From NCBI RefSeq assembly GCF_014898055.3, contig NW_023604861.1:81068399-81132398 (forward strand): a stretch of DNA of 64,000 nt, written 5' to 3'. This DNA comes from Talpa occidentalis. Taxonomy: Eukaryota; Chordata; Mammalia; Eulipotyphla; Talpidae. The position numbers and the translations under genes were made by a program. Shown here one piece after another: positions 23,286 to 36,014 of this stretch. How positions within the stretch are numbered: the stretch's first letter is position 1; the number at the start of each line of letters is the position of its first letter. The notes under the pieces were generated by a model. That model ran no database searches, had not been told where the DNA came from, and saw only the letters and a list, made by a program, of their open reading frames with translations.

Positions 23286-24480
23286 TGGCACCCAAACGAG
23301 TTTTGCTGCAGTGAGCAGCTCTCAGGCTGGCACAGACCCATTCCTCACTCATTTATACATCAGCAATGTGACTATGATACAAGGCAGCAAAGGGCATTAA
23401 AATTGGCCAAGGACAGTGCCCATACAGTTTAACGTTCACCATCTGAGTTCCTCACCCACTCACACAATTGCAAGACTGCTCAGGTTCAGAGAACAACAAT
23501 GAGATTTATTTAACAAACCAAGGAAAACAAAGAGTTATGGAGGCACAAATGGCTGTTTACCTCACCTGAAGCAGTGTCCAGTGTTTTAAAGTCCTATACA
23601 CAAAGACTCCCCAGATGGCATCTTCCTGCCACTGAGGGTCTGGAGCACAGGGCAGCCAGACGATAGTTCAGGATCCAACTTACAAAGACAGCAGAAGACA
23701 CAACAGGAGATGTTCACCAGAGCTGCTGAGATGTGCCAGCACAGCACCAGACAAGCGACCTCAAAACAGCAGCTGCAGCAGTCAAATGACCCAACAAATG
23801 GCCCACACTCACACAGCTTAGCAAGGCACCTGGCCCCAGGTCTTCGCCTCCCCTTCCAGGCTGTAACAGCAGCAAAGCTGGGAACAGTTTCAGTGCCTCA
23901 GCTACCTGCAAAGCCTCCAAACTTTTATTCTTTGACATTGGCTGCTGGCAGCCTCTCCACATCCTTTGGAGGCCCTCAGCAGCCTTTCGGAAGATCAGCA
24001 TGGTGGGGGCAGATATGGCTGACCCCAGATTTGCTGAAGATCAGAAAACACTGAAAATTCGAATGCTGAATCCTGAACACTGTATGGGGAAGGGAGGTGT
24101 GCTGCTTCCACAGTTCCTTATATGTCCTGTCAGAGTCTTGATCCCCACTGGTATTTATTCCCATTTCCCCTGGGGCTATTCACCCTCACAAACTCTCCCC
24201 TCCAGGGGGCACCACCTCTAACAGTCTTTGGCTTCAGCCACCAGTTACAACTGCACCCAGATGCTCTCTGTCCCACCTTCACTTCCATTCTCCTGAATAT
24301 TTTGTTCTATGTCCAATTAACTTACTCTTCAGGCAACTGTTTCTTTCCCTTGCTTCACTCCTGAGCTGGCTGGTACTTCCCTCGACATGGCCCTTTATCA
24401 CAGTATAGGTAGCAAAATGTTCTCCACTTATGACCTTTCATGGCACCTTCCCATTCCATGGCTAAGACAAGTTTTTGCTT
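23286..24480. other. possible LTR-retroelement remnant, mixed orientation
   Basis: It follows the PBS-like motif. A TTTATT at 23515-23520 is an AATAAA on the minus strand, followed on that strand by 'ctcattgttgttctctgaa', as in some LTR R/U5 regions. This suggests an antisense LTR next to the sense one. No retroviral coding frame is recognisable. Confidence 0.25.
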
Positions 24481-24910
24481 TATTTTTGTACTATTTGTTC
24501 AGTTCAGAGGGAATATGAGAAAAACAGAGAGTTAATAGATAGACTTTAAGTGCTATCTTGGACTTAGCCAAAGACAGATCCCACCAGGGACTTGCCAAGG
24601 AGTTTTGAGGATCTGGCAGGTGGCTGATGGACACGATGCGACCAGCCCCTGTGATGGGGCTGTGGTAACTCTGGAACTGAGAGACAATCATGGAGCTGCT
24701 GATGCCTCTGTCTGCAGATCTTATCTGACATCGGTGGACAGTGGCTGATTTAGCATTGACCACGACAGATTGCAGGTATATAATGCCAGAGGCAGGCCCC
24801 TGGCATTATACAGTGCATTTTAAAAATTATAAGGTGCATTTTAAAAATTATTTTTAATATAGAATAAGGAAATTAAAAATCATCTTTCTAGGTTCTTGAT
24901 ATGCATTAAC
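24481..24910. other. unassigned intergenic DNA
   Basis: Nothing recognised, apart from a local repeat 'ggtgcattttaaaaattat' at about 24806-24850. Confidence 0.35.
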
Positions 24911-24911
24911 A

Positions 24912-25212
24912 ATATTTATTCTGGGCCTCCTCTGGTGGCACAGGCGGTTGAGGGCAGCGCTGTGAAGCTGTCTGCAGCCACCGCAGCAGGGGTTCGATCC
25001 CAGCCGGCCAGCAAAAATCCCACATGGTGCGGCAGACCTCTCCTGTCTCGCCCGCTGCTCCCCTCAGCAGTGTATTTCAGTCAGTCTGCCTGTTCTGTTC
25101 CCCACTCTGTCTCTGGTGAATCCTCTCACCATCCCACACATCTGGCAGGTCCCCTGGTTCTTGTATACATGAATAAATAAATCTTAAAAAAACAAACACC
25201 ACATATTTATTC
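24912..25212 (+). mobile_element. tRNA-derived SINE
   Basis: The body is about 24924-25190, starting 'ggcctcctctggtggcacag', with B box 'ggttcgatccc' and tail 'gaataaataaatctt'. The flanks share 'atatttattc' (24912-24921 and 25203-25212). Confidence 0.88.
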
Positions 25213-25990
25213 CAGAAACATGCAGATTTGCTCATCCACCAGCTCTCTGATAAAGGTGTGGATTTCTTTATCCAGGCTCAGCTTTGCCCCTCATGGTGTA
25301 AGGTGGTTAAAACTTCATGATGTCCATGCAAAAACTGAGCCTTAGTGAGGTAAGGGGTTCTCATGGAAATATATAGCTAGTACCTGCTGGGGACCAGCAC
25401 TGAGCCTCTGGTTTGGCTTTTTCCCTCACACATTTATTCACATAATATGATTCATCGAGAGAACAAGCATGGAATGTGGAAGAAAGCTGTTTTAATCTAT
25501 AAAAATAACAAAAGTTATTTTTTATAAATAACTGCCTTCACAGGGCCTGCTGAGTGTTTTAGCCAATAGCACAAGGCAGACAACCAACAATGCTGTCTTT
25601 CATGCTTGAGCTCTTGCAGACAGGCCTCCCTCCTCAGGTCATCTCTTCCATGGAAATTGCTCAAAACAGTGAAACTCAGCACAGGAATGCCCCACCCCGC
25701 CCCCACACACCCCCAAAGTAAGAACTCTCAGCAATCCTGAGAGGGTCCTAGGGAAGCAGTCGAGGGAGGATTTCCACTTAGATTTCTAGGAACTAGTCTC
25801 CTCAACTCCCCACCCCAGGGGGACAGTGCAGGCACTTGCTCACACCACTTGAACCCATCTCCTGTGGCACTGGTATAGCAGACAGGGTGGGAGGCTGGAT
25901 TAAGTAGTGCCGGATTCAAAAACTAGTTTTTAGCTAAGCTGATTAACTGCTGAGAGCCTCAAGGGAGAAAAAGAAGCTAATAATGCCTAC
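25213..25990. other. unassigned intergenic DNA
   Basis: No gene or named repeat recognised. Confidence 0.35.
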
Positions 25991-26004
25991 TGTATTAGTC
26001 AACT

Positions 26005-26037
<33 letters not shown>

Positions 26038-26430
26038 CACCACAGAATCTCTGTAGCATTCAATAATAAGCATTTCTTTCTTTCTCTTTTTTTCCTATCT
26101 GTTGTCAGCTGGTTGGGAATTGGCTGACCTAGGCTGGACTTGGCCAAAAAGCTCTGCTTTGAGTTATGAATCCAGCTGGCTCCAGTCTGTTCCACGTGTC
26201 CCATTCTGAGTTCTAGGTGGAACTCTAGGTTTCTCCCTTGGAGAAACTCTACTTATGCTGAGGACAAAAGTGCCAGAGAGTACGGCCAACCACCCTTTGA
26301 AATAATGCAGGCACATTTCAAACCTCTGTTTATATTATTCAAATTGTCCTCCCAGGGGCCAATGTAAGTCATACGGCTGGCCAAAAGTTAAGGTACAGGG
26401 AAAAGTCCCCCTTGTGCAGTTTTCATGTGA
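25991..26430 (+). repeat. MaLR/MLT1-like LTR remnant
   Basis: It begins 'ctgtattagtcaactatta', which fits the start of MaLR-type LTRs, then a pure A run at about 26011-26037. Next come 'ctgttgtcagctggttggg' and 'ccagctggctccagtctgttcc', phrases typical of MLT1-like repeats. Diverged, with no coding content. Confidence 0.45.
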
Positions 26431-26809
26431 GAGGCACTGAAAAGTTATGGCAGAGCTCATGGATCCAGGGGGCAGTGAAGAGCTGGAGCTGAAAAGTCAA
26501 CCTGCAGCGTTACTTTAGAGGGATGTTGTAAAGATTAAATGTAATGAGGTATGCACAGATGTCATTGCATGGAGGGCACTTAATGACCATCTGTGGCGTC
26601 CCATTATGTACATTCCAGGTCCACCATGTCATGCTCTGACTGGAGCCTGTACAAGCTGTGGTAGACTCCTGAAATGTAGCCTCCATCAATTTTATTTTTC
26701 ACTTCACAACATACACATGCTTTTCCTTGCACCAAAAAGCAGAGTCCAGTTCTCTCCCTTCAAATCTAAGGTAGCCTGGGTGAATTGCATTCACTAATAG
26801 AGAGAAACA

Positions 26810-27245
26810 GAAGTGATGTTCTGGGACTTCCAAGGCTCAAACATTAGAAGACTCGCCACTTCTGCCTGAGTCCCTTGGAATGCATGTTCGGGCATCTTTC
26901 TCTCAGGAAACCCAATGGCCAAGCTGTTAGAAGCCCAAGTCCCATGGTGAAGACACAGATAATACATGTTACAATTTCAAATTTCACCTGGTTTGTAGCT
27001 GCTAGTCAGTATCAACTGCCAGTCATGTGAACAGCCATGCTGAACACCCAGTCCAGTAGGTGCTTTGGATGACAGCAGCCTACCTGGTGTCTTGCTGCAA
27101 CCACACGAGACACCCTGAAGAGGTATCCAGCTGAGCCCCAGTCCACCTGCAGAAACATGAACAATAATAATCATTGTTTTAAGTCTTTACCTTTGGGGTA
27201 GTTTATTGTATAGGAGCAAGTGATCAGTATGCTGGCCAGTGCTAA
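26810..27245 (+). repeat. MLT1-like LTR 3' part
   Basis: The stretch 'gagacaccctgaagaggtat' and then 'aataataatcattgttttaa' followed by 'tttggggtagtttattgta' matches the polyadenylation end of MLT1-type LTRs. It may be the second part of the block at 25991-26430. The 380 bases between them hold nothing I recognise. Confidence 0.45.
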
Positions 27246-27617
27246 TATCTCCACTAGGGTCATGCAGAACCCTGGTGGACAGGGAACCTAGCACTCCACC
27301 ATCTTCCCTTTCACCCCTAAACCACCACAGCTCATTCATGGTGCTGGTCCTGCCTTTCTTCCCCAGCACTGTCAAAGTCCTTTGACAAAGCTTTTAGCAC
27401 TGACTCTGCCTTCTCTCCATCTATTGTACTTCAAATGGAGGGTGTCCACAGTATGAGAAGTGAAAAGGATTAGTTTGCCAGCATCTCAGGAAGAAGCGAA
27501 CACACTTAGGTTTAGCCCTTTCAGGGGCTGAAGAGAGTTGTTGGCTATTCAGAGTTCCAGGCACATGTATATTTCCCCACTTTACTTCCTTCAGGAAGAT
27601 TCAGCTACAGATGGATT
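27246..27617. other. unassigned intergenic DNA
   Basis: Nothing recognised. Confidence 0.35.
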
Positions 27618-29001
27618 GAAATGACCCTTAGGCTCATGTGGTAGCTCCATTTTTAGCAGATTGAGGAAACTCCAGACAGCTTTCCATAGTGGTTGGACCA
27701 GTTTGCACTCCCACCAGCAATGTAGGAGTGTTCCTTTTTCACCACATCTTCACCAACATTTGTTGTGGCTTTTTTTTTTTTTAATAGAGGCATGTTTTAT
27801 TTATTTATTTGTTTGTTTGTTTGTTTATACATGCACTGGGTACAGTCAGAAGCACGGGAAGGTGAGAGAATTCACCAGAGCCAGAGCGGGGAGCAGAGCA
27901 GGCAGAAGGACCGAAGCACACTGCTGAGGGGAGCAGCAGGCGGCAGGAGAGGTCTGCGCGCCATGTGGGACCCTCTTCCAGTGGCCGGGGAAGAGCCGGG
28001 GATCGAACCGGCGTTGCAGAGGCTGTGGGCAGCTTCGCAACCCAGCGCTCAACTGCTGCGCCACCGGGGAGGCCCTGTTGCTTGTTTTTTTGATACGTAC
28101 CATTCTTACTGGTGTAAGGTGGTTTCTCAGTGTGGTTTTGATTTGCATTTCCCTGATGACAAGGGATGTTGAACATTTTTTCATATGCCTATTGGCCCTT
28201 TGCATTTCCTCTTTGGAGAAATGTCTTTTAAGTTCTTCTGCCCATTTCTTGACCAGATTGTTTATTTTTGTTGAGCAGTGTGAGTTCTTTTTAAATCTTT
28301 GTGATCAGTCCCTTATCAGTTGACTGGAGTGCAAAGATTTTTTCCCAGTCAGTGGGGTGTCTCTCTGTTTTGGTTAATGTCTCTTTTGCTGTACAGAAGC
28401 TTTTCGGTTTGATGTAATCCCAGGTGTTTATCTTTGCCTTCACTAGCACTGCTTTGGGAGATGAGTCTTTCAAAAGAACACCTGTGCACCTATGTTTATT
28501 GCAGCACTATTTACAATAGGTAAAACCTGGAAACAATACAAATGCCCAAAAATAGATGACTGGATCAAGATGATGTGGTATATATACACAATGGAATATT
28601 ATACAGCAATCAAAAAAGATAAAATCATGCCATTCGCAGCAACATGGATGGAGCCAGAAGGAATTATGCTCAGTGAAATAAGTCAGAAGGAAAAAGAAAA
28701 ATATCGGATGGTTTCACTTATAGCAGGAATATAGGGGGAAAAAATAAGACATCAGTGTAAAAAAATAATAACAGTACAAAACACAACAAAGCAAAAACAG
28801 ACAATTATAACTCAGAGACATACTGCAGGGGAGGAGGAGGGAGAGGGATCAGAGGGAGGGAGGGAGGAGCACAGAGGACTGTGTGATGGTGCATGGGTGC
28901 CTTGGAGAAGGAAATTCTATGGGGACTCAATCTGAGGGGGTGGGAGGAAGCAAATATTGTTTAAAAATAAAAAAAAATACTTTGAAAAAAATTACCCTTA
29001 G
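27618..29001 (+). mobile_element. 5'-inverted (twin-primed) L1 with nested SINE
   Basis: The right part (about 28471-28987) is sense L1: the end of ORF2 ([18 protein letters not shown]), 3' UTR with G-rich tract, A tail. The left part (about 27632-28470) is L1 ORF2 in reverse orientation, covering ORF2 just upstream of the sense part. About 60 bases of ORF2 are missing at the junction. The flanks gaaatgacccttag (27618-27631) and aaaattacccttag (28988-29001) match at 12 of 14. This is the expected product of twin priming. A SINE later entered the inverted arm. Confidence 0.88.
27771..28074 (-). mobile_element. tRNA-derived SINE nested in L1, tagged subfamily
   Basis: The minus-strand head ends at 28074 ('ccaccggggaggcc' on +). 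The tail, read as T-rich, is on the left. The tag appears as 'agaggcatgt' at 27786-27795, i.e. 'acatgcctct' on the element strand. It interrupts the inverted L1 arm between two L1 segments that continue each other. Confidence 0.92.
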
Positions 29002-30429
29002 CTTCCAACTAGTAGATAATCTTTGCCTTTGACCCTAAACATACATAAAGCTATATTTAGGAGGCTTTCTGAGAATCTGATTCCCCAGAATTTTGCACTG
29101 GCTTCTCCCATTTCACAAATTCTTTGGAACACAGGCCAGTCGGCAGACATAGGCAGCACAGAGTGCCTGACAGCACTGACAGGACCCTGGTGGGTCTGCC
29201 AACATCTCTGCTCCCCCTGAGGCCTCACCCTTCAGAGCACGGGGTGTGCCCACTGGAGACCATCACATTCATGGAAATGCAATACAATTGCAACTGCTTT
29301 ATTTGAGAGTTTTGAATTCCCTTTGTACATGCTCTCATGAGTAATTTTATTTTTTGCACAAAAAATTTTAAAGTAAAGAAAGCAGCAACCCTGGGTTTGA
29401 ATTCAAAGATCGTTAACTCTTGCAGAATTCAAAGGAAGAAGAATCATCATCCACTTGTTGAAACATGGTACGGTTATTTAAATGATTTTAAATATTCAGG
29501 TCCATTGAAGATTGATGATATAAAAACCAGTGGTAGAATAAAGAAATATCAGAGTTAAGTACTTTGTTCTGCCAAATACTGTGTTATGAACGGAATGCAG
29601 TAGATCTAGTTACCAGGAACTTGAGCAGTGGGAGAAAACTGCAAAAAAAAAAAAGGATTAGTATGTTTAAACTTAATCTTTCAAAACTTCAACTCTCATG
29701 TTGCACTTAGAACTTTGTCAACATCCTTTTCACTGTACAAAAGGTCACATGATGGAAAGGGCGTAAGTAAATAAGTACAAGCCCGCAACCTAGCTCTCTC
29801 ACTTATCAGGCCTTAGTTTTTTTTTACAGAAAAGTTTCATTCACAAAATGATGATCAAAATGACAAAGTGAAAATCGTTGTGACCCTCAGTAATTTTCCT
29901 GTGATATAGTTGTTTATTTCTGTGACCGATGCTAACCTCTCCCTCATGCCCTTCTTCCCAAGTCCTCACTCCAACACCATCACCTCTCTCCTTCCCTCCC
30001 CCCTTCCTCTCTCTCTTTAACCTCATTTCCTTGGATCCTATCCCAGTCATGATACCAATTTAAACATCTTCTAACTTAAAACAAAAATTACACTAACAAG
30101 CAAACTCTAAAACCTCCCTCGACCTTGTCTGTTTTCTCCCAGCCCCAACTCCCTTATACCAGGTCTCTAATAGTTTCACTGTTATCTTTTTCACACTAAC
30201 TGAATCCATTCTCTCCTTTAATTTACTTTTCATGTCTCTAACACTATTTGATCTGTAAAACTTACTTTTGAGCCCTTTTCCACATGAATTATTTTGCTAG
30301 TTGCCAACATAACCCACATAAGATGTGTCTGTGTGCATGCAAGTGTGTGCAAATGTGTGCATGGGTGATTTCTGGTGTTGCATGTAATGTTTATAAATTA
30401 CTACATGCTCTGTTTATTTTTAACTTACT
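29002..30429. other. unassigned intergenic DNA
   Basis: No gene recognised. Contains GT-rich stretches ('tgtgtctgtgtgcatgc', about 30325-30365) and a pyrimidine-rich block at about 29930-30020. Confidence 0.35.
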
Positions 30430-30784
30430 TAATTTTTAAACTTTTTTTTTAAGTTTATTTATTTATTTTTTAGAGGCATGTTGGTTTTTTTTTAATTTAT
30501 TTATTTGTTTGTTTGTTTATTCAAGCACTGGGTACAGTCAGAAGCGCGGGAGGGTGAGAGAATTCACCAGAGCCAGAGCAGGGAGCAGAGCAGGCAGAAG
30601 GACTGAAGTACACTGCTGAGGGGAGCAGCGGGCGGCAGGAGAGGTCTGCGCGCCATGTGGGACCCTCCTCTGGTGGCCGGGGAGCAGCCGGGGATCGAAC
30701 GCGCGCCGCAGAGGCTGCGGGCAGCTTCGCAACCCAGCGCTCAACCCCTGCGCCACCGGGGAGGCCCTAATTTTTAAACTTTTT
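30430..30784 (-). mobile_element. young tRNA-derived SINE with 17-bp TSD, tagged subfamily
   Basis: The body is 30447-30767. The duplication taatttttaaacttttt flanks it at 30430-30446 and 30768-30784. The tag 'agaggcatgt' is at 30473-30482 on +. The B box has one change (gttcgatccc preceded by c instead of g). Confidence 0.93.
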
Positions 30785-32607
30785 AAAGTAAAAATCTCCA
30801 TGCATGGGAATCTTGTCCATATGATTACCACTTTTAAAGACAACATGGTATTCCATTTTGCTAACAGCCCAACAGAGTGAAACAAACTTATCATAATTTC
30901 TTAGCAGAATATTTAACAAAACCTAAAGACTTTCAACTTTAAAAAAATGCAAATTTTTACTCAAAATAATAAAGGCACAGTTTAAAATCAAATTGTCTAA
31001 AAATTATATCAGAAAATGTTCCCATTGCTTGCCCCATCATTCTCCATAGCTCCCTGTCACCATCTGCTTTCAGCTATTTTAGCTAATTCTTCCAGCACTG
31101 GCATATCACCATGTTTCTAAATGACAGACACACATTGATATGTTTTGATCCATCAGTCTCACATTATCCACTGACTTTCTATTTTAGAGGTGAGACTTAG
31201 CTCTCTTGTGTCAATGACATGAAAGTGGCTATCAGCTTCTCTTTTCCCTCTTCACAGTATCCGTTCAGGAAACCTTCATTCTGCTTCTGTTTGGCTATAC
31301 TCTCTTCCCTGGGACATCCCTCTGCTGTCATCCTAAGAATTCTCTTTGTCTTGAGTTTGAGTTGGGGCATTAGTGAGAGGCCTTCAGACAAATAGAACAA
31401 ATATCATGTATACACAAAGAGAGAGGGAGATTGGGTGATTCCTGATTGGGTATAGCCCACACATTATGAAGGTATTATGCCCAATCTGCTTCTATCAAAG
31501 TCTACTGACTAAATATTAACAGTATTTAGAAAATACCTTCACAGCAACATCTAGATCAGTGTTGGACCAAACAAATTGTCACCAAAGCCTAGTGAAATTG
31601 ACATGTGAAATTAACGTCACAGTTGGGCTCTCTGTGTCCTAGCTATGAGATCTTCCTTGTTTGGCTTTGTATAGAATTCTGTACTGTAAATGATTTCCTT
31701 CAGAATTTCAAGGCTCCCTTATCTAGTGGATTCAGGTGTCACTATTGAGGAGTCCTGGGCCATTCTGATTTTTGCTCCTCTATGTGTACTCTGATTTTTT
31801 CCCCTTTAGAGGATTATAAAAAATTCTTTCTGTCCCAAATTTCTTAAATTTAATGGTGAGTTTGGAGTAGATTTTGTTCTGGAGACTCAGAGGGGCATTT
31901 CAAACTAGCATATCATTCCAGAAAATTTTCTTTGTACTGTTTTCTTTCCTTTCCTTTATTACATCCTGTAATTCTGTTATTCAGATGTTGGAACTCCTGC
32001 ACTTATCCATTAAATAACTTATGTTTTTTCTTATCTTGTCTTTTTTTTTTTTGCTCTATTTATTTTTTAAAGGTCTTCTAGCTAATTTTCCATTTTTTTC
32101 TGTTCAGTTTTCTTCAATTTGTGCTTAATTTCTAAGAATTCCTTATTCCTTTTTCTAAGTGTTCCTCTTTTTTTCTAACATCATTTCAACTAAGCTCATT
32201 TCGTGAAGGTTACCAAAGAAGTCCTATTTGCTAAATAAACAATTTTCAATTCTTATCTTCTCACTTTCTTTACTCAGTCGATACTCACGATTATTCCCTA
32301 CCATGTCTCATTCCCTAGCTTGTTCCTCTTTCTCTGTCAACCTCCTTTAAAATTCTGGTATTTCCATTGGTTCCATCCTTGATCTTAATTTCTTATCATT
32401 ATCACTTAATCCAGGGTAGTACCTAAGCATACTCATAGTTCAACATTTACTCCCATGATTTCCAAAGCTTCCAGCCAGGCATCATTCCTAAGTATAAAGT
32501 CCACATATGTAAATACCTCTGGATCTAATTTTCCAATTATGTATAAAGCAGCCATACCAATTGGGAATGAAGGAGGGGATATTAGAAATCTTGAAGAAAA
32601 GAAATCC

Positions 32608-32649
<42 letters not shown>

Positions 32650-34560
32650 CTGTAGTAATAATGAAGACAAGAAAATGTTGTAGTTGTTATAATTTTATAT
32701 TAGGAGAACATGATTTATGGAGAACTATCAATATGTGAGGGAAATATTCCAAAAATGCCACTATATATGCATAGAGCTTGCTGAATTTGGATGTTTATCC
32801 TTCCTTTTTTCCCCTCTCTCTTTCTCACAGTCCCTGAAAATTGACTGCATGGTTAAAACTATATTTTAAACAGATCCCATTACTTAGAAAGTTTGTGATG
32901 AACTCTTTCCACCCTTTAGTTTCATAAATTCTGCTTTTAGACAACCAAATTTTAAAATCTTCTTATCTATTGATCTATCACCCAAGGTTTTCCCTATGCC
33001 TTTGAGCAAATATGGTTTCTAGAGGACAGTGTTCTGGGTATGGGTCTCTATTTCTTCTTTGTTGTCTCTTAGATTTTTAATAATCCCATGGTACTTTCCT
33101 CTATTTCAACCCAAGATAATTTCCCTGTGCTGTAGGAACTCTTAAACTTTTTTGTTGTTGTTGTTAATTGATTGACTCCATTATTTTCTTCAGTTTAAAC
33201 TCACACTTCACACTATTATTGTGATAAAGATTTCATAGCAGGTCAGACCTTACCCTTGATTACAAATATAATTGAGAGAAAAAATAAACCTGAGTAGCAG
33301 CACATCCATGACTTGATCTATACTTATTTTCAGTGGAGTCTGCTCCAGCTTCAGGAATCAATCCTATCCCAGAGAACCTGGAGACCTTCTAATGATGAAT
33401 GACATTATTGCCTCCCTATATTATATTGGTCACAGTAAAGACAGATAATTTCAAATTTAAGGTTCCAGGGTAAAGCTGCTTCTTAGACATTTATTTTGGA
33501 CACACATTCAACTGACTGAAAATCTGCACCAGAAAGCTAATCCAACTTTGACAATTTCCCAAACAGTTCCTTAAGAAGTCAATGCACAGAGGCAAGTTCA
33601 TCAGGTTAATGCATACCTTGTTATTAGCCACAGGTCTGCCCCTAAGCTGTTTGTACCCTGATCATCTATGATGGACTCTGAGTAGGGACAAGTATCCTAT
33701 AAATTCCTTTCACTCTGACTGGAGGTAGTCTCAATAGCCAAGAATTTGGTATATTTGTCATGACCTCTGCCCCAATCACTTTTGGATTTTCATAGGAAAG
33801 GAATATCACCTTACTGGTAGTAAGAGACATTTGCTGTCTTAACTCATTCACATTTTTGGATAAGTCATCTGAAAACATTGTGGTCCAAGGGTGCAGCACT
33901 GAGAATTCCATAGTGGAGTAAAGAGGGCATGTTGAATTTAATGAATATGAGTTAAATATGCCATTGTATCAAAATCTGTTTACACATTTGTGTCTCCCAA
34001 CCACTCAGCAATATTTTTATCCATTTTTGTATCTTCATTGTATGCACAGGGGCTCCCTATAGTATATAGACAAAAACTATTTTTCAATCAATGAATGAGT
34101 TAACATGGAGAAATGACAAAGATTCTTCTCTATTGTTTACTAGATCTCAAAAAACCAGTGTCAGAAAGAAGCATAACTGACTATAACATTAGACACAAAA
34201 TACCAGTATCAGAAAGAATAATCACAGATTATAAACATTTACTCAGATATTTCTTCAGAATTTAGCTATCATGAATTCTTGGCTAGCAGAAACAGCATTC
34301 CTGCCAATAGATTATTGATAGCCCAATGCATAGTTTCTATTTGTTTTCTACATGCATCCTAGGAAAGCATCAGTTCCCACTGTTCTGAAAACTAAACCCT
34401 TCATCTTTGAAACTCTCAAAGTAGATAATATGATGTGAGTGTCCATGGTACAGAAACAGCTTTCTTTCACTGGTGGTAGAAAAATGAGACATTCTAAAAG
34501 AAGTTTTTCTACATTTATTCTTCTCACCTCTAGGAGAAATTCATATGTGCTTTTTCAGAA
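30785..34560. other. unassigned intergenic DNA
   Basis: A long AT-rich stretch with no named repeat. It contains an AT microsatellite (32612-32646). The only ORF of note is on the minus strand at 33911-33666 (81 codons, starting MEFSVLHPW). I do not recognise it, and it has no splice or conservation support that I can see. Confidence 0.35.
32612..32646. repeat. (TA)n microsatellite
   Basis: About 17 uninterrupted TA units. Likely variable in length between individuals. Confidence 0.9.
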
Positions 34561-34564
34561 TCCC

Positions 34565-34815
34565 ACAATAACGATAAAATTCAACATCTATTGTGTGCTT
34601 CCTGAGGAGCACATATGAAATAATTGTTTCATGAAACCACACAACTTGATGAGGCAGGTAATTTTATTGTCTCTGTTTTGGAGATGAGAGGCTATGTTGG
34701 ATGGTAGGTCATTTAACATATTAGTGATATCACCCAGTCAGTAATTGCAGAGCTGTGCTTTGCCCCAAATAACTTGATATACAATTACACTATCTGTTAA
34801 TGTACTTTCCAGCTG
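34565..34815 (+). repeat. MIR-like ancient SINE
   Basis: The order 'attgtgtgcttcctgagg', 'gatgaggcaggtaatttta', 'ttggagatgag' and 'cagtaattgcagagctg' is that of a MIR. Diverged, no flanking duplication. Confidence 0.6.
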
Positions 34816-36014
34816 AGTAATCAGTGTATGAGAATTACCATCTAGCCTGTCTACCTATTTTACTAAGTCTCAACAGAGAAGAAGAGGGTATGAAGTAAGG
34901 AGAGAAAAGAAATAGCCCACTCAAAGACTATATTAAAATATGTTTCTGAAGTTCCTGTAACTATTTCTGACATTTTATAGATATGTTTCTTGAGAAGTCT
35001 CCATTGGTTATTTGAGAATGAGTAAACCTCTTTGTCCCCACCTTCACTGTACCCCTTCATATATGCTCCTCCATCCATGTGAGCTCACGCACTTTGAGAA
35101 TCACTGGTCTGTTTTGGAAATTTGACACATTGGCAAAGTGTTGAAATAGCATAGTCTTAACAGATCTAGGTAGATTTCATCTGCTGTCTTCAGTTGTAAA
35201 GTGGTCTGAGTAAGACCCTGGTCTTAAATATGCTAAGGTTGATCACAAATGGGTAGAAAAGAATAGAATTATTTTTGTGTTTAGTTTTGTGCTAGGTTTT
35301 AATTGTCTGAAATAGTCTTTCATTGGGCATTTATAAATTCTGAGCATGTCAGACCTTGGACTGTACTAGTTCATTTCATCCCTCATCTAAGTTCTAGGTT
35401 GGATTGGCCTGTCTCTGCACTAGATGAAAAGAACATTTGATTCATGAAGGTTCTGAGTCCTTGTGAGGATATAGGGTGGATTTTCTTTCTTTCTAAGACA
35501 TACTAGTATATATTTTAGATTATTTTCTGGGTGAGACCTTGTAGGGATGTGCCTTCATAAGGCGTGTGACTCTAGCTAATTGGGTTAAGAATGGATTAAT
35601 TATTAAACTTCATTCTGGACTCAGGTGTGGCTTAGAACTGTCTGAGATGGTCTGTGGTTTTATCTGAGTTGGTTTATGAACCAGATTAAACAGTATCTGA
35701 CTCTGAGATGACACTGACTAGTACATGACATTGGCTTTTTTTTTTTTTCCCCTCAGGATTTTGGATTGATCAGAGACGAACTGGGTCTGTGTTGAAAGAG
35801 TTTTATCTCTGCATTTGGGTCACTATTAACAGGAATTTAGGTGGACATGAGATTGCCCTAAGTTTAATTCAAGAGATGTATTGCACTAAGATAATTGATA
35901 AATTACAACAGTCTTGGCTTTGGAAGCATTATTAATGGGATGCTTGCTCAATGAGGCTTTGTTTCTAGGCTGAGGTTGTGAATGATCTGTCCAATGAGAT
36001 ACTCATAGGGTATC
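34816..36014. other. unassigned intergenic DNA
   Basis: No gene or named repeat recognised. Confidence 0.35.

Noticed and set aside
27661..28205. Several overlapping ORFs of 88 to 135 codons
   Set aside because: They run across the junctions of the inverted L1 arm and the nested SINE. They are shadows of repeat sequence.
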